NCBI GenBank assembly: GCA_000969725.1
Contig: JXSR01S002658.1
Length of the DNA: 47,842 bases
Reading direction: 5' to 3' (one strand)
DNA from: Ophiothrix spiculata
Taxonomy: Eukaryota; Echinodermata; Ophiuroidea; Amphilepidida; Ophiotrichidae
The position numbers and the translations under genes are program-made. Shown in pieces: positions 46,231-47,842 of the stretch; position 1 is the first letter of the stretch, and each line of letters begins with the position of its first letter. Under the pieces are notes generated by a model, which searched no databases, was not told the origin of the DNA, and was given only the letters and a program-made list of their open reading frames with translations.

Positions 46231-46479
46231 CCCCACATAACGTTATCAAAGGATTTATAATTTGTTACTTATGAGATTCAGTTGCATGGATCTCTTCTTT
46301 TTGGTTGTGCTCCTTTATTCTCATGCATCTGGATCTCATACAGCCAATTTTGTTGTTTGCATTTTGATAGTATTCCTTTAATATTTGTGTGTTTTAATAT
46401 GCATTTTGCGTGCTGGTCACTTCTTGTATATAATAGTTCATATGTTTAATAATGTAGTTTAAATATTTTTACTCTTGCT

Positions 46480-46582
46480 TGTAAGTTGTATAATGTATTT
46501 TATGTATTTGTAAAACGCCTAGAGGCTCTTTTTAGAGGGTATTTCTGCGCTGTACAAGCACCTTTTTATTATTATTACTATC
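46480..46582 (+). mobile_element. LINE-type 3' tail with (ATT)n
   Basis: GTAAAACGCCTAGAGGCTC, then GCGCTGTACAAGCACC and (TTA)n. The layout fits a CR1/L2-group LINE 3' end, but the coding part is not recognisable. AT-rich sequence from about 46240 may belong to it. Confidence 0.55.
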
Positions 46583-46803
46583 TCCACATCTGAAATCTAT
46601 TTCAGCAAGGATCAAAGTGGGCTCCAAATTGGGCCAAATGGCAGACTACAGTGTACCATTACACCATTACGCCTATCATCTTACCTTAAAATCTTTTGTG
46701 TGCTCACATTTTGGTATCTATTAACATATATGAGCTCACCACACTGCAATCCATTCACTGGTTGTTCCATTTAGTACCATCTGTTAGAGCTATTTGACAC
46801 CTG

Positions 46804-46949
46804 GGCCCGATTTCACTAACATTTAGTGATGGTCGCTAACCCCGTTTTGATTGCTAACTCCAAAAAAGATCGCATTAACAATTTATTTTTGAAGTTAGCG
46901 ATCATAACGAGGGTTAGCGATCATCGCTAAATGCTAGTGAAATCGGTCC
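46804..46949. mobile_element. 146-bp MITE, GGCCCGATTTCACTAAC ends, CTG target duplication
   Basis: Inverted arms GGCCCGATTTCACTAACATT ... GTCGCTAACCCCG and inverse. CTG lies on both sides (46801-46803, 46950-46952). It ends 41 bp left of the penultimate coding exon, just downstream of its splice donor. Confidence 0.78.
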
Positions 46950-46963
46950 CTGATCTTCTTTTA

Positions 46964-47842
<879 letters not shown>

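Overview
This window is animal genomic DNA: AT-rich, intron-dominated, packed with small inverted-repeat transposons, and containing one run of Ns. No operon-style coding is present. One host gene is identifiable: the 3' end of the TBL1X/TBL1XR1 (Drosophila ebi) WD40 co-repressor gene, on the minus strand. The penultimate coding exon lies at 46991-47092 and the terminal coding exon, only eight codons plus stop, at 17382-17408. Between them is a 29,582-bp intron. The scarcity of coding sequence, the abundant palindromic MITEs, the CR1/L2-like LINE tails, a tRNA-derived SINE and the frequent TAGGCCTA-type words suggest an invertebrate deuterostome, perhaps an echinoderm. That assignment is an inference, not a proof.

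Layout. 1-17381 is the 3' UTR and/or downstream flank of the gene. It holds many foldback elements, a 43-bp minisatellite split by a TA-flanked element, two full copies and one truncated copy of a GGCC-ended MITE family, and a LINE tail. 17382-17408 is the terminal coding exon. 17409-46990 is the giant intron. Its main contents are a Harbinger-like element with TTA target duplications (17533-17939), a degenerate ~175-190-bp tandem array interrupted by the assembly gap (19660-21640), and a 2.9-kb hAT-like transposon with a decayed minus-strand protein gene (25433-28313). Further on are a SINE, a 371-bp hAT-like element with a perfect 8-bp target duplication (29057-29427), a four-unit tandem array, a LINE 3' end with a readable reverse-transcriptase tail, a mariner-like element with a TTAA-flanked element nested in it (36526-37944), and a ~170-bp satellite of about twelve units (41838-43665). 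47093-47842 is the start of the preceding intron.

The gene product is expected to be a nuclear WD40 subunit of NCoR/SMRT-HDAC3 co-repressor complexes. The two exons here supply the last ~42 residues, which close the beta-propeller. Everything else is non-coding or mobile-element sequence. The most notable points are the isolated eight-codon terminal exon, the repeated appearance of unrelated tandem arrays with nucleosome-sized units, a foldback element that carries a copy of nearby intron sequence, and an unclassified transposon protein in the 2.9-kb element. I found no convincing new gene system beyond these.
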